From: Lewinellaceae bacterium
GTDB lineage: Bacteria > Bacteroidota > Bacteroidia > Chitinophagales > Saprospiraceae
Direction of reading: 5' to 3'
NCBI GenBank assembly: GCA_020636255.1
Contig: JACJYE010000003.1
Span: forward strand, 62,001-126,000
Length of the DNA: 64,000 bases
In this document: positions 44,700-53,228 of the stretch, in pieces
Position numbering within the stretch: position 1 is the first letter of the stretch
Layout: every line of letters begins with the position of its first letter
Position numbers and translations under genes: made by a program
The notes under the pieces: model-generated
Database searches by the model: none
What the model was told of the DNA's origin: nothing
What the model saw: the letters and a program-made list of their open reading frames with translations, nothing else

Positions 44700-45434
44700 T
44701 TACCTGATCCTGACCAGGCAAGGTTTGTCAATTGGGTGGTAAATCCCCAAGCATTCATTTTGCTTATTTACTATTATCCATGGATGGCTTACATAAGTGC
44801 CGCCACCTTCAGTTTTCTTACCAGGCTCTATATCAAAATATTTCTTCCTTTCTCCATTATAATCTATCCAGTATACCTCTACAGCCTGATCGCTTTCATT
44901 TACAAAACGGATATAAGTTTCTACATTGGCGTTTTTTGATTTTAATTCAGATTCCGTATCGCAGGCATTTTTCTCCAGGAGTTCTAATTCATCATCCTCT
45001 GGCTTTTTCACTTTCCAAATTGGAACAATTTCAAAACTGGAGTGAGCAATTTTCCATGCTCCATTTTCTTTTTGGAAAGAGGCCAAACAAAAAACACCTG
45101 AACCTTCAAACGCCTCAGATGACTCAACCATTTTTGCAAAAACATAAGCAATATGGTCATTTGCCGTAACCAACTCTGCACTATAATCACTCATCTTGGA
45201 AAGTGGCCTTTGGGATATGATTTCTAATAGCTGCTCCTTCGATCCGATAAAACCACTTTGGGTGGCAAAGTAATGCTCGGAAAGGGTTTGTTTAAATCCT
45301 ACACTATCTTTTGAGGTCCAACTGTCCAGATTTGATTTTAACAACTGGCTTAATTCCTCTTGAAGTGGGTTTTCCTGGGCTGCGAGCTTGTTAAATAACG
45401 CAAAAACAATGATTAAGGAAAAGAAGTATTTCAT
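44700..45434 (-). CDS. Secreted SnoaL-like protein with C-terminal VHL beta-like domain
   Basis: A 244-aa protein with a signal peptide (FFSLIIVFALFNKLAAQ). Residues about 25-145 resemble a SnoaL/DUF4440 cone (KSNLDSWTSKDSVGFKQTL ... GAWKIAHSSFEIVPIW). Residues about 178-240 match the beta domain of the von Hippel-Lindau protein (FVNESDQAVEVYWIDYNGE, YFDIEPGKK, GGTYVSHPWIIVN, ECLGIYHP). VHL beta domains bind peptides in eukaryotes; bacterial homologues are known but of unclear role. It is not obviously part of the operon that starts 135 bp away. Confidence 0.8.
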   Translation of the reverse strand: MKYFFSLIIVFALFNKLAAQENPLQEELSQLLKSNLDSWTSKDSVGFKQTLSEHYFATQSGFIGSKEQLLEIISQRPLSKMSDYSAELVTANDHIAYVFAKMVESSEAFEGSGVFCLASFQKENGAWKIAHSSFEIVPIWKVKKPEDDELELLEKNACDTESELKSKNANVETYIRFVNESDQAVEVYWIDYNGERKKYFDIEPGKKTEGGGTYVSHPWIIVNKQNECLGIYHPIDKPCLVRIR

Positions 45435-45568
45435 TTTAGTAGGTTTGAATGGTTTATAAATAATAAAAGTTATCGTTCTTTAAATGTGGCCTTAGGGTGT
45501 ATTGATTTTTCATGGCTTTAGGATTGTGCCTGATAAGGAACGGACTGGCGGGCGCCCATAAGATTATT

Positions 45569-47973
45569 CTAAAGCGCTCTCTGCGTTCTCCGTTTTCTCA
45601 CCAGCCGAACGATCAGGCGGAAAACAAGGGTCCCGGCCGACAGGAACAGTATCCAAAACGCGATCCGCCCGGCCCTTTCGACGGCCGCCGTATGCATCAC
45701 GAGCCAGTTGAACGCCTCCTGCCTGTCGCCCAGGATCAAAGCGGCCAGATGGAAAGCCAGTTTATCAGCAATTCCCTCAATAAACAGGAAGAAGCGAAGG
45801 CTGAAATTACCATCCAGTACTTCGGTGGCCAGGATAATACCGGCAAACAGAATCAATGGCCCGTAGGGCTTGTTGATGAATGACGTGAATTTCTTGTCGA
45901 ACTCATACAGCCGGAAGAGTATGCCGCCGATTTTGGTTCGCTTCAACCTGTCTTCCACCATTTCCTTGCCGAGATTTCTCATGTCCTCCAGGGAGGCCGG
46001 CCTTGCCTGCGGGGCCATTTCCCGCAGAAATTCAAGCCACTCGGCGAGCAGTTCCTCATTGTTAAAACCTAATCGTATAGCCCTGTACTGCTCTGGATAC
46101 ATCCCGGCTTTTTCCAGAAATTCTTCCACTCCGGACCGGCTGAAGCCACCCTCCAAGGCGATGCCGGCGCCCGTTTCATCGTAGCTGTGAATATGGCCAT
46201 AATTCGCGGTAAGGACGCCTTCGTTTCCGGAGGCGGGCCTTTCGATATTGTGCAACTCAAAATAATGGGCATACAGCACCATTTGTCCCTGGCCGAGGGG
46301 GATGGCGAGGTGGCCGTCCTTCCGGATCTTTTGAGCATAAGCGGATTGATATTCCGGCAAAGCGGACTGTTGAATGGCCTCTTCCTGTTCAGTGTCCGCT
46401 TTCCGAACCGACAGGCGGGCTTCCCGGCCGGCCATGGCCTCATCCTGCAATAGGGCGGCAAAGTGCCGGGGATCGGCCTCCAGGATCTTTTGGAGGCCGG
46501 CCTTTGCCATTGCGGAATTGCCCTTGGCCAGTGCGTCGTAAAGCTTGAACGATAGCGCCGTCGTATTGCGGTTATCGCCCTTCAGCAATTGCCTGATGAT
46601 CTTATGGCTTAATTGTTCCCTGCCGGACTTCCACAACCAGGGCAGCAAAACTTCCTTTTCTTTCATTTCAGACTGATGAAGCCAAATCTCGGAGGTACGG
46701 GCAAGCGCGCTGCTCAGGGTATCCACCAGGGTTAAGAAATCTTCCCTGCCCACTATGGCCGACCATTCCAGCAGGCCGCGTTCCAGGTCAAATTTGTAGG
46801 GGTTGTGGATGTTGAAAGTAATTCCCGTCAGCAGTAAAACTGCAAAAGTGCCAAATAAGAGCACATATTCTCCCGGCAAAAGCCCCTCCGGTTCATTGCC
46901 GCTCAGGAACTCGCCGGTTCCTCTGATCAGGATGAAATAGACGAGTGTAGTGATGATGCATAGCAGGAAAAGCCGGGATACCCAAAGATAAGTTTTACTC
47001 CGGGCCCCGGTTCTGCGGATCACATCCTGAAACAGGCGATAGTCGATGTCTTTTGCGGTGCGGCGAGAGGCCGGGGCCAGGGCTTCCACCGGCTCCCCGC
47101 TTATGCTATCCGCCTTTCGGAAAAGAATATGCCAAAGAAGTTGGCGAATGAAGTACCCTCGGGGCCGGCTAAAGGCCGAGGCCAGCGTTTCTTTGGGATC
47201 CCGGCCCAGGTAAGCCCGCACCTCGCTGAAATCGGCCGGGCGATCTTCGGGCTTAACCCTCAGGCAACGCAGCAGGGCCATGGAGGTTGATGGGGGGATA
47301 GGACTGTTCAGATAATGCGGAATCTCCGCCTGGAACACCAGCATCTTTTTGGCCATTTCTTCCCGGCTTCTGCAGGGATAGGGATGAACCCCCGTCAGCC
47401 ATTCGTAGATAATGGCGCCGAACGACCAGATGTTGCTTTTAGGATACGCCCTTCCCGTCAGTTGCTCCGGCGCGGCGTATTGAAAAGCTCCCCGGGGCCC
47501 TGGTACTTTGAGCTGTCCTCAGCGGGTGGGGAAACCCCGATGTCCAGTATTTTAACCGTGCCGTCGGCGAGCAGGAAAATATTGGCCGGGTTCAGGTTTT
47601 GATGTACAAGGCCCTGCTGATGAAGGTAATCCAAAGCGCCGGCCAGCTCGCCGATGATCCTTTTCTGTTCTGCCGGCCTGTACTGAGGGGCCCGGGCCTT
47701 TTTCAGCGGCTGCCCGTCGGGATACTCCATCACCAGGCAGGGGCGGCCATTATAGGTTCCAATTTCCAATTCCTTCACCAGGTTGGGGTGGCCCAGGCCT
47801 TTCCTGCTTTCAAATGCCTCGAAAACTGCGGATTCCCATCCGGGGTTCAGCAATTTAACCGCATAGGCCTGTCCCTCTTTTTCCGCTTTCCAGACTTCGC
47901 CGGCGGCGCCTTCGCCTAGTTTTTCGAGTAGGTTGTAGCTTGTCAGGGGCGATAATAGGCCGGGATAGGTCAT
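45569..47973 (-). CDS. Membrane-anchored kinase-like protein, probable pseudokinase, frameshifted
   Basis: Two open frames (47973-47458 and 47356-45569) join into one kinase if one base is restored in the A4 run at 47483-47486: the second frame then continues as QYAAPEQLTGRAYPKSNIWS, the APE and DxWSFG region. The N-lobe is intact (LGEGAAGEVWKA, K40 in AVKLL). However, the catalytic HRD is HQN (residues 124-126) and DFG is DIG (144-146), so phosphotransfer is doubtful. Residues after the kinase domain contain at least four membrane helices (LFLLCIITTLVYFILIRG; VLLFGTFAVLLLTGITF; two near the C-terminus) and a cytoplasmic region. It is last in the protease/NADase operon and may be its membrane sensor. 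Confidence 0.75.
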
Positions 47974-48063
47974 TGGCTGAATTTTATGATCAAGATCAGG
48001 TTGGCGGATTGGGAGTAATTTCGAAAGAACCGGTTGAAGCTGAACTCACAACTTGGTTTTGCA

Positions 48064-48585
48064 TTATTCTTCTATCAAAGCCTTGCCGATAGCGATCATA
48101 TCTAGCAAGGTTTTCATCTCTAAAGGCTCAAAGCCCGGGGCAACCCTCAGCACATCATACCGGACTTGCTCTGCCCAGTCCAGATCATGCTGCAGCCATA
48201 CATCACTCAACCCGCGATAATGCCCGCTGGATGGCGCCGTTTTCTGTTCTTCTTTAACCTGATTGATCCTTTCTCTCAATATTTGGCTACTATAAGCCAG
48301 GAGGGAGGTAAGCGCTTTTTCTCTAAGCCCTTGATTGGTACCCGCAAGCGCCAAGATATCTTCGATGTCAGTGTCTCCGGCCTTGGTCTGTTTTTCAGCC
48401 AGGAAGCCCACAATTTTATCGATGATAAGGTAGGGTTGTTCGTCCAATAATTCTTTCGCACCTGAATAGGAATGTGCCTGGGAAGTAGAAGCCCGATCTT
48501 GCCAGTATGCTCCATTTGATGAAGTGCCGCCGAAAAGTTGTTGCTGCCGGCTTAGTTCCCGTTCCAGATCAAAAATATTTGCCAT
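48064..48585 (-). CDS. Hypothetical protein of the protease/NADase operon, 173 aa
   Basis: No signal peptide or membrane helix and no family recognised. The N-terminus is polar with SSNGAYWQDRAS; the rest is helical (PYLIIDKIVGFLAEKQTK, LREKALTSLLAYSSQILRERI, FEPLEMKTLLDMIAIGKALIEE). It lies 33 bp after the LamG-like gene and about 90 bp before the kinase-like gene, on the same strand. Function unknown; probably a helical adaptor. Confidence 0.7.
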   Translation of the reverse strand: MANIFDLERELSRQQQLFGGTSSNGAYWQDRASTSQAHSYSGAKELLDEQPYLIIDKIVGFLAEKQTKAGDTDIEDILALAGTNQGLREKALTSLLAYSSQILRERINQVKEEQKTAPSSGHYRGLSDVWLQHDLDWAEQVRYDVLRVAPGFEPLEMKTLLDMIAIGKALIEE

Positions 48586-48618
48586 GCTGATAAGTTTACA
48601 TTAAATCTGCAGTTTCGG

Positions 48619-50121
48619 TCAATACCCTTCTAAAAGGCCATCCCGGCCATTATTCCGGGGATCCGGGATGATGATACGTCCCTGGCCATCTTGTCGGTTC
48701 GCATCTATATTGTCCATCGGCCAGTAGGTTCTTAATCCGCTTACACTTTCATCGATCCCATTTAAAAAGATGTCCCCTATTCTTTCAGGGGGCAGTTCCA
48801 GGCTCCAGATGAACAGGTCCTTTATATCTACTTGAAAGTTAATACCGCCGTAGTGTCGGTAATAGTTGTTTGAGAAGGCCAGATTTCCGGCTCGCTTGAT
48901 AGTATCAAAAGCGCTGTCAGGAGTACTGGCCGCTTCTTGTCCGTTCAGATATACCCTCATCTTATTCCGCTTATTAGATCCGGCGCCGCTTGCTCCCAGA
49001 TAGAGGGTAAATGCGTAGTGGTTCCAATCCCCTGAAGATTTAGACGGCACAGGTGTAGGTAAGGAAATCTCCTGTTCCCGTCCATCCGCCATTTTCCACT
49101 TATACGCCATCATCACTTCATAGTTGGCTGCTCCGCGCTTAAATTCGATGGCGATTTTTTCTGTTCCATCCTTGGCAAAAATGAATTCGCCAGCTTCACT
49201 TCCACTACTCGTACCGCCGGAAATTTTCAGCCGAAAGCCGACCGTCATCTGTTTCCCAGCATTGGGAACCGCCGCTGACGGTATGTTCAGTTTTTCCGTT
49301 TTGGAAAAACTGAGGTGAGCCGGTTGTATCGTCGTGCTAAGGCTCACCCCCAGCCTCCGCAGGCTCCCGTCAGCCTGCTGCAAAAGCACCCGGCTACCCC
49401 TGGCAGAGGCGGCCAGGGCCCAGAATTCCGCATCGGCGTTAATTGTTCTGGATACCTCACGCTTACCTCCGTTGGCTGTAAATGGTTCCAAATTCGCCCC
49501 GGCAGCCTGAAAAACCTCATCGGCTCCGGGATTGGGGTTATTCCGGATTTCTTCCGGAAGCCCGGCCGAATCCACCAGGTAATAGACAATGTTATTAGTG
49601 AGTTGCGGAGCGGCAATTTCCCAACTCGCTGCCCTGCCCGCCAGGACGGACGCCGTTTCAGGTTGTACGGCGATAACCGGATTGGGCCGGACTTTGACTC
49701 CCGCCGACCAGGCTAAAGTACCACTAGGTAACTGCGGATGAAAGACGCTGACGCCCAGGTCCGTGTCTTCATATAATACCTCGCTCTGCAGGGTTAGATC
49801 CATGCCGGAAGCCGGAATTTTCCCGCTCAACTCCCGGCCGGCGGCATCCACGAGTTGGTATTCAAAACCGGGCTCAGCCGCATGAATGGCCACGGCCGCC
49901 ATGCCTCCGTAGGGGATCTCTTCATCCGATAAGGTGACGGCCAATTGCAGGTTGGGGCCGGCCGGCAGCACGGGAAGCCCCCTGGCCGGAGCCTCCGGCT
50001 GCACCGGCCAGGACTGCCGCCGGAGCAACTCCGCTGCCAGCGCCGGATGGAAATAATAGTCGTCCTCCTGCGGCATCCGCAAGCGGCGGTAAAGTTGTTG
50101 GTAGAAGTTGGGGGTGCTCAT
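48619..50121 (-). CDS. LamG-like (concanavalin-fold) protein without signal peptide, 500 aa
   Basis: The N-terminus MSTPNFYQQLYRRLRMPQED is helical and not a signal peptide. Residues about 55-250 contain two immunoglobulin-like beta domains. Residues about 270-480 resemble a laminin G/pentraxin-type sandwich (MTVGFRLKI, GDWNHYAFTLYLG, MRVYLNGQEA, IWSLELPPERIGDIFLNG), a fold used in glycan or protein recognition. It is the second-last intact gene of the operon, 27 bp after the NADase gene. Its cytoplasmic start implies a role inside an assembly or non-classical export. Confidence 0.75.
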   Translation of the reverse strand: MSTPNFYQQLYRRLRMPQEDDYYFHPALAAELLRRQSWPVQPEAPARGLPVLPAGPNLQLAVTLSDEEIPYGGMAAVAIHAAEPGFEYQLVDAAGRELSGKIPASGMDLTLQSEVLYEDTDLGVSVFHPQLPSGTLAWSAGVKVRPNPVIAVQPETASVLAGRAASWEIAAPQLTNNIVYYLVDSAGLPEEIRNNPNPGADEVFQAAGANLEPFTANGGKREVSRTINADAEFWALAASARGSRVLLQQADGSLRRLGVSLSTTIQPAHLSFSKTEKLNIPSAAVPNAGKQMTVGFRLKISGGTSSGSEAGEFIFAKDGTEKIAIEFKRGAANYEVMMAYKWKMADGREQEISLPTPVPSKSSGDWNHYAFTLYLGASGAGSNKRNKMRVYLNGQEAASTPDSAFDTIKRAGNLAFSNNYYRHYGGINFQVDIKDLFIWSLELPPERIGDIFLNGIDESVSGLRTYWPMDNIDANRQDGQGRIIIPDPRNNGRDGLLEGY

Positions 50122-50148
50122 GGTATCCTTTTTAGGGTAGTATCCAAA

Positions 50149-52002
50149 TCAGTTGCCCTGGTTTTCAGAATTTTTTGAAAACAATTCCTTTTGAAATCCC
50201 TGCATCTTTTTCAAATGTTCAATACGCGTCTTGTAAACGCCTGTTACATTATCATCTAATGGTTTTGTTTCATTTCCCCATTTAGGTTGCCAAGCCTTCA
50301 AAAGTTCTTTTTTAGCCTCTCTTGTATTACTTTGGCTAACTAGTTTTTCTTTTAGATCTTCAAGATCCTGCTCTCTTACAAAATGGAAATTAATTTCAAG
50401 AAGCTTTTTATTTTTTCGTAGCCGCTCCTTGCTTATTTCAACCAATTTCGGCAATTCAACCTTCGCAAAGATCCCATCTTCCTTCGCCTGCGGCGTGATG
50501 TACGCATGAATTTCAGGCCCATCACTTTTTATCAGCGAGGTGTATAGGTCCGAAAGAACTGTCCAGATCTTTTCGGCCTTTTTCCATTCTTTATCGATCG
50601 TCAGCCCGTTGAATAATTGGCCAAGCGGCAGGCTCTCCAAAACAGTTATGCCCTCATCTCCTCCAGTTTTTTGCGTGGCAACATATTGCGCACCTTCGCC
50701 GCCTGACCAGAAATTATAGCGGTTTTTTATCTGGCCATTTGGCTCTTTTAGTACCGCATCAGTAAGCAGCTCCATTTTCTTTACGAATTCGCAAGTTGCA
50801 AGCTTGTCCTTCCAATCCTCACCATTAATTTCTTCCGATCCGAGCGCTTTCTGGAAATTATCCCAGATGGCATCTCCGCCATTTTTTCCAAGCTCTTGGG
50901 TCAAATTTTGCCAAAACTCGCTATGACCGTTAAATTTTTCTTGAAGCGATTTATAGAGCCCATCGTATCGTTCTATAAAAACTGCCTTAGGCCAATTTTC
51001 TCCGTCCTTACTTGTATCTCTTATATGAATGAAATGGCCTATACCTGAATTTGCTTTTGGCGTTTCCCGTGCTGGTTTTGATGTTACCCCTCTGTCCGGC
51101 CTTGCAAACTCATTTCTTGGCAATGTCTGGCCTTCTGTGTTTCTCTTTCGTGGGGGTGGCGTTTGAGACACCGGTGTTGAACTACCTGATTTACCTGATT
51201 TACCAAATTGCTTTGCTATCCCCTCATCTTCATCTTCTGTTTCCTTCACTTCTCCAACTACCTCTGCATCACTCACCTCAAAAGAGTGATCATTCCTGGC
51301 TGGCGGCTCCTTCTCCATCAATCCCATGCTATCGAGGTCTTCCATAACGTCCATCATACTAAGCGCTGTTGCCGGCTCCGGCTCCTCCTCCGCCCCATCG
51401 GCCTCCAACTCGTCAAAAAGGCGGTGATCGGCCGAGGCGGCGGCCGCCCGTTGGGTGTGATTCTCCAGTACTTGATCAAATTCATCAAACTGCTCTTCCA
51501 TCCGTATGGTGCCCAGGTCGTAGGAATTGGCGTACTGCATGCCGGCAGCTATGCGGTCGAAAATGTCGTGCGGGTGTGGTGCGGGCTTTTTGGCGGCAGG
51601 CGCCTTTGGCGGCAGGTTTGCGTTTTGCCCGGCGACGGGGGCCGGCGCTTCCGGCCCGTCCGTGTCGAGGATGGCGGCCAGGTCATGCATAAAATCCTCG
51701 CTGTAGTCCTGGTCTTTAGCCTCAAAGGGATCTGCATCCAGCCAGTTCGGCTGGAAGGGCTTTTCCTCCTGGTTGAGCCGGATATCGAGGCCCGTATCGT
51801 AGGATTGTTGGCGGCCAATGACTATGCGGTCGTACTGCAAGTCGATGCTCAGGCCCTGATCGTAATGCTTCCGCCCCGGCCTGGCCCGAGTGAACAGGCT
51901 CAGGGGCCGGCTGTCGCTTACCTGATTAGATATGGCGCCGCCGGGAACCTGATCCCGGAAAACGACTACCTCCTGTGCGAGCGCAAAAAGTTTTCCTTTC
52001 AT
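50149..52002 (-). CDS. Multidomain protein with C-terminal ADP-ribosyl cyclase/CD38-like NADase domain
   Basis: A 617-aa protein without signal peptide. The N-terminus holds motifs HYDQG (46-50), SYDTG (67-71) and SYDLG (160-164). Residues about 185-320 are a low-complexity, acidic then Pro-rich linker. From about residue 425 the order of motifs FWSG (W432), VLESLPLG (E456), IWTVLSDLY (W480, S484) and KVELPKL (E516) matches CD38/ADP-ribosyl cyclase catalytic residues (LWS, TLEDTLLG, FWKTVS, SVEVHNL: W125, E146, W189, S193, E226 in human CD38). This family hydrolyses or cyclises NAD, and bacterial versions act as toxins. It lies 3 bp after the 263-aa gene, in the operon. A computational fold check would settle it. 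Confidence 0.75.
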   Translation of the reverse strand: MKGKLFALAQEVVVFRDQVPGGAISNQVSDSRPLSLFTRARPGRKHYDQGLSIDLQYDRIVIGRQQSYDTGLDIRLNQEEKPFQPNWLDADPFEAKDQDYSEDFMHDLAAILDTDGPEAPAPVAGQNANLPPKAPAAKKPAPHPHDIFDRIAAGMQYANSYDLGTIRMEEQFDEFDQVLENHTQRAAAASADHRLFDELEADGAEEEPEPATALSMMDVMEDLDSMGLMEKEPPARNDHSFEVSDAEVVGEVKETEDEDEGIAKQFGKSGKSGSSTPVSQTPPPRKRNTEGQTLPRNEFARPDRGVTSKPARETPKANSGIGHFIHIRDTSKDGENWPKAVFIERYDGLYKSLQEKFNGHSEFWQNLTQELGKNGGDAIWDNFQKALGSEEINGEDWKDKLATCEFVKKMELLTDAVLKEPNGQIKNRYNFWSGGEGAQYVATQKTGGDEGITVLESLPLGQLFNGLTIDKEWKKAEKIWTVLSDLYTSLIKSDGPEIHAYITPQAKEDGIFAKVELPKLVEISKERLRKNKKLLEINFHFVREQDLEDLKEKLVSQSNTREAKKELLKAWQPKWGNETKPLDDNVTGVYKTRIEHLKKMQGFQKELFSKNSENQGN

Positions 52003-52005
52003 GGC

Positions 52006-52797
52006 TTAGCTTAGATTGAGTTGGATAAGAGTATAGGGGTCGAGGGCTATCTGGAGCAAATTGCCTCCCGGTTGCAGCCGGCCGGCGGCCACTCTAAGTT
52101 TCAGGTGGCGCTCATTGCCCCCAATAATCTCCACCTCTTGCTGATTGATCAGGGCCCGCGCCTGGAAGTTGCCGGTGATCAGGAGGTTATCTCCTTCGAG
52201 CGTAATGACCTTATCCGCACCTTCCTCTTTGAGAAGCGCCCGGGTGATCCTCGGTTGCAGGCCTTCCCGTTCCGCTTTTTCTTTCAGGCTTTGGGTATGG
52301 CTGAGATAACCTTTCCGGATGCGCTTCAACCGTTCTGCCAGGTTTTGATAATCGCCCATTTTTTCCTTTATTTTGGGTACTTTTTCCAGTTTCACATTTT
52401 GCCGTTCGAGTTGCTCAACGTCCTTGATGGAACTGATGCCGACCTGCCGCAGGGTTTGTTTCGCATCCTGATCGAGTTCTTCGATGGCTTCAATGGGGAT
52501 GTCATCCTCCCCAATGGGTTTTTTTGTCGTTTGCCGGATCTGGCGGTCGGAAATGGAGCCCAGCTGGATGGATATTCGGGAAGCGCCCTCTTCGCCCGGC
52601 CCGGCAGTCGTGAATTTCACGTCACGCCCATTGTATTCCGGGAACAGGTTCAGGTCCAGGGACACCTCCTTCACGGCATAGGTCAGCGGCTGACTCATGC
52701 CTTTGAGCGCCAGTGTTTCCCGTGCCTTATCCAGCTCGAGGATAAAGGAATCGAGAAAAGCTTCCAGGTTCCATGCCCGATTATTACTTTTCGCCAT
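52006..52797 (-). CDS. Operon protein with beta domain, HhH-like motif and C-terminal beta domain
   Basis: A 263-aa soluble protein. Residues 12-85 have a helix then beta pattern (TYAVKEVSLDLNLFP, ASRISIQLGSI) resembling the trypsin-co-occurring domain 2 found in bacterial conflict systems; this is a tentative resemblance. Residues about 105-135 (IEAIEELDQDAKQTLRQVGI) look like a helix-hairpin-helix. The C-terminal 70 residues form a beta domain (VITLEGDNLLITGNFQARAL). Its start overlaps the preceding 93-aa gene end by 14 bases, showing translational coupling. Confidence 0.65.
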   Translation of the reverse strand: MAKSNNRAWNLEAFLDSFILELDKARETLALKGMSQPLTYAVKEVSLDLNLFPEYNGRDVKFTTAGPGEEGASRISIQLGSISDRQIRQTTKKPIGEDDIPIEAIEELDQDAKQTLRQVGISSIKDVEQLERQNVKLEKVPKIKEKMGDYQNLAERLKRIRKGYLSHTQSLKEKAEREGLQPRITRALLKEEGADKVITLEGDNLLITGNFQARALINQQEVEIIGGNERHLKLRVAAGRLQPGGNLLQIALDPYTLIQLNLS

Positions 52798-53065
52798 ACT
52801 GTGGTGTTATCGTTAACCGCATGCGGTGAAAAACCGTAGTAAAGGAGGTTTCCATCTGGTATGCCGGCGGCCCGACGCCGAGTCTGAGGGGCTCTTCCTG
52901 CACACTGTCCTGGTACACGTCCAGTTCCATGGGCAGGTCAACGGATATGGAGCTGATGGACAGGCCGAACCCCAGTCCTTCACGGTGCGCATGGCCTTCT
53001 ATATCCGTCAGCTCCAGGATCAATTCTACTAGTGGGCTGAGGGCTTTATCCCTGTTCATGATCAC
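52784..53065 (-). CDS. Small beta protein of the operon, 93 aa
   Basis: It overlaps the upstream 60-aa gene by 20 bases and the downstream 263-aa gene by 14 bases. The core GFGLSISSISVDLPMELDVY followed by FTTVFHRMRLTITPQ is a helix-plus-beta pattern similar to trypsin-co-occurring domain 2. No signal peptide. Tentative family only; probably an adaptor or inhibitor of the neighbouring protease or effector. Confidence 0.6.
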   Translation of the reverse strand: MIMNRDKALSPLVELILELTDIEGHAHREGLGFGLSISSISVDLPMELDVYQDSVQEEPLRLGVGPPAYQMETSFTTVFHRMRLTITPQYGEK

Positions 53066-53228
53066 CGGAGGTTTCCTCTTTTTCTACCTTTTTATGCAGG
53101 CTCACGGATACCAGTGGCGCCGTCTTGTCGAACATGACCTTCATGCCGTCTATGAAAACTTCCTGAGTGGACAGGCTCTCCACCAGATTATTCCTGAAAT
53201 GCGGGAATATTTTCTGTTGCTTTTTCAT
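53046..53228 (-). CDS. Small operon protein, 60 aa
   Basis: Starts 4 bases inside the end of the 739-aa gene and ends 20 bases inside the 93-aa gene, so coupling supports it being real. Sequence FIDGMKVMFDKTAPLVSVSL is beta-like with a basic N-terminus and an acidic end. Family not recognised. Confidence 0.55.
   Translation of the reverse strand: MKKQQKIFPHFRNNLVESLSTQEVFIDGMKVMFDKTAPLVSVSLHKKVEKEETSGDHEQG

Noticed and set aside
44527..44721. 64-aa minus-strand frame next to the VHL-domain gene
   Set aside because: Its tail is antisense to the PIN remnant and its start overlaps the adjacent gene; it could be a fragment but no family is seen.
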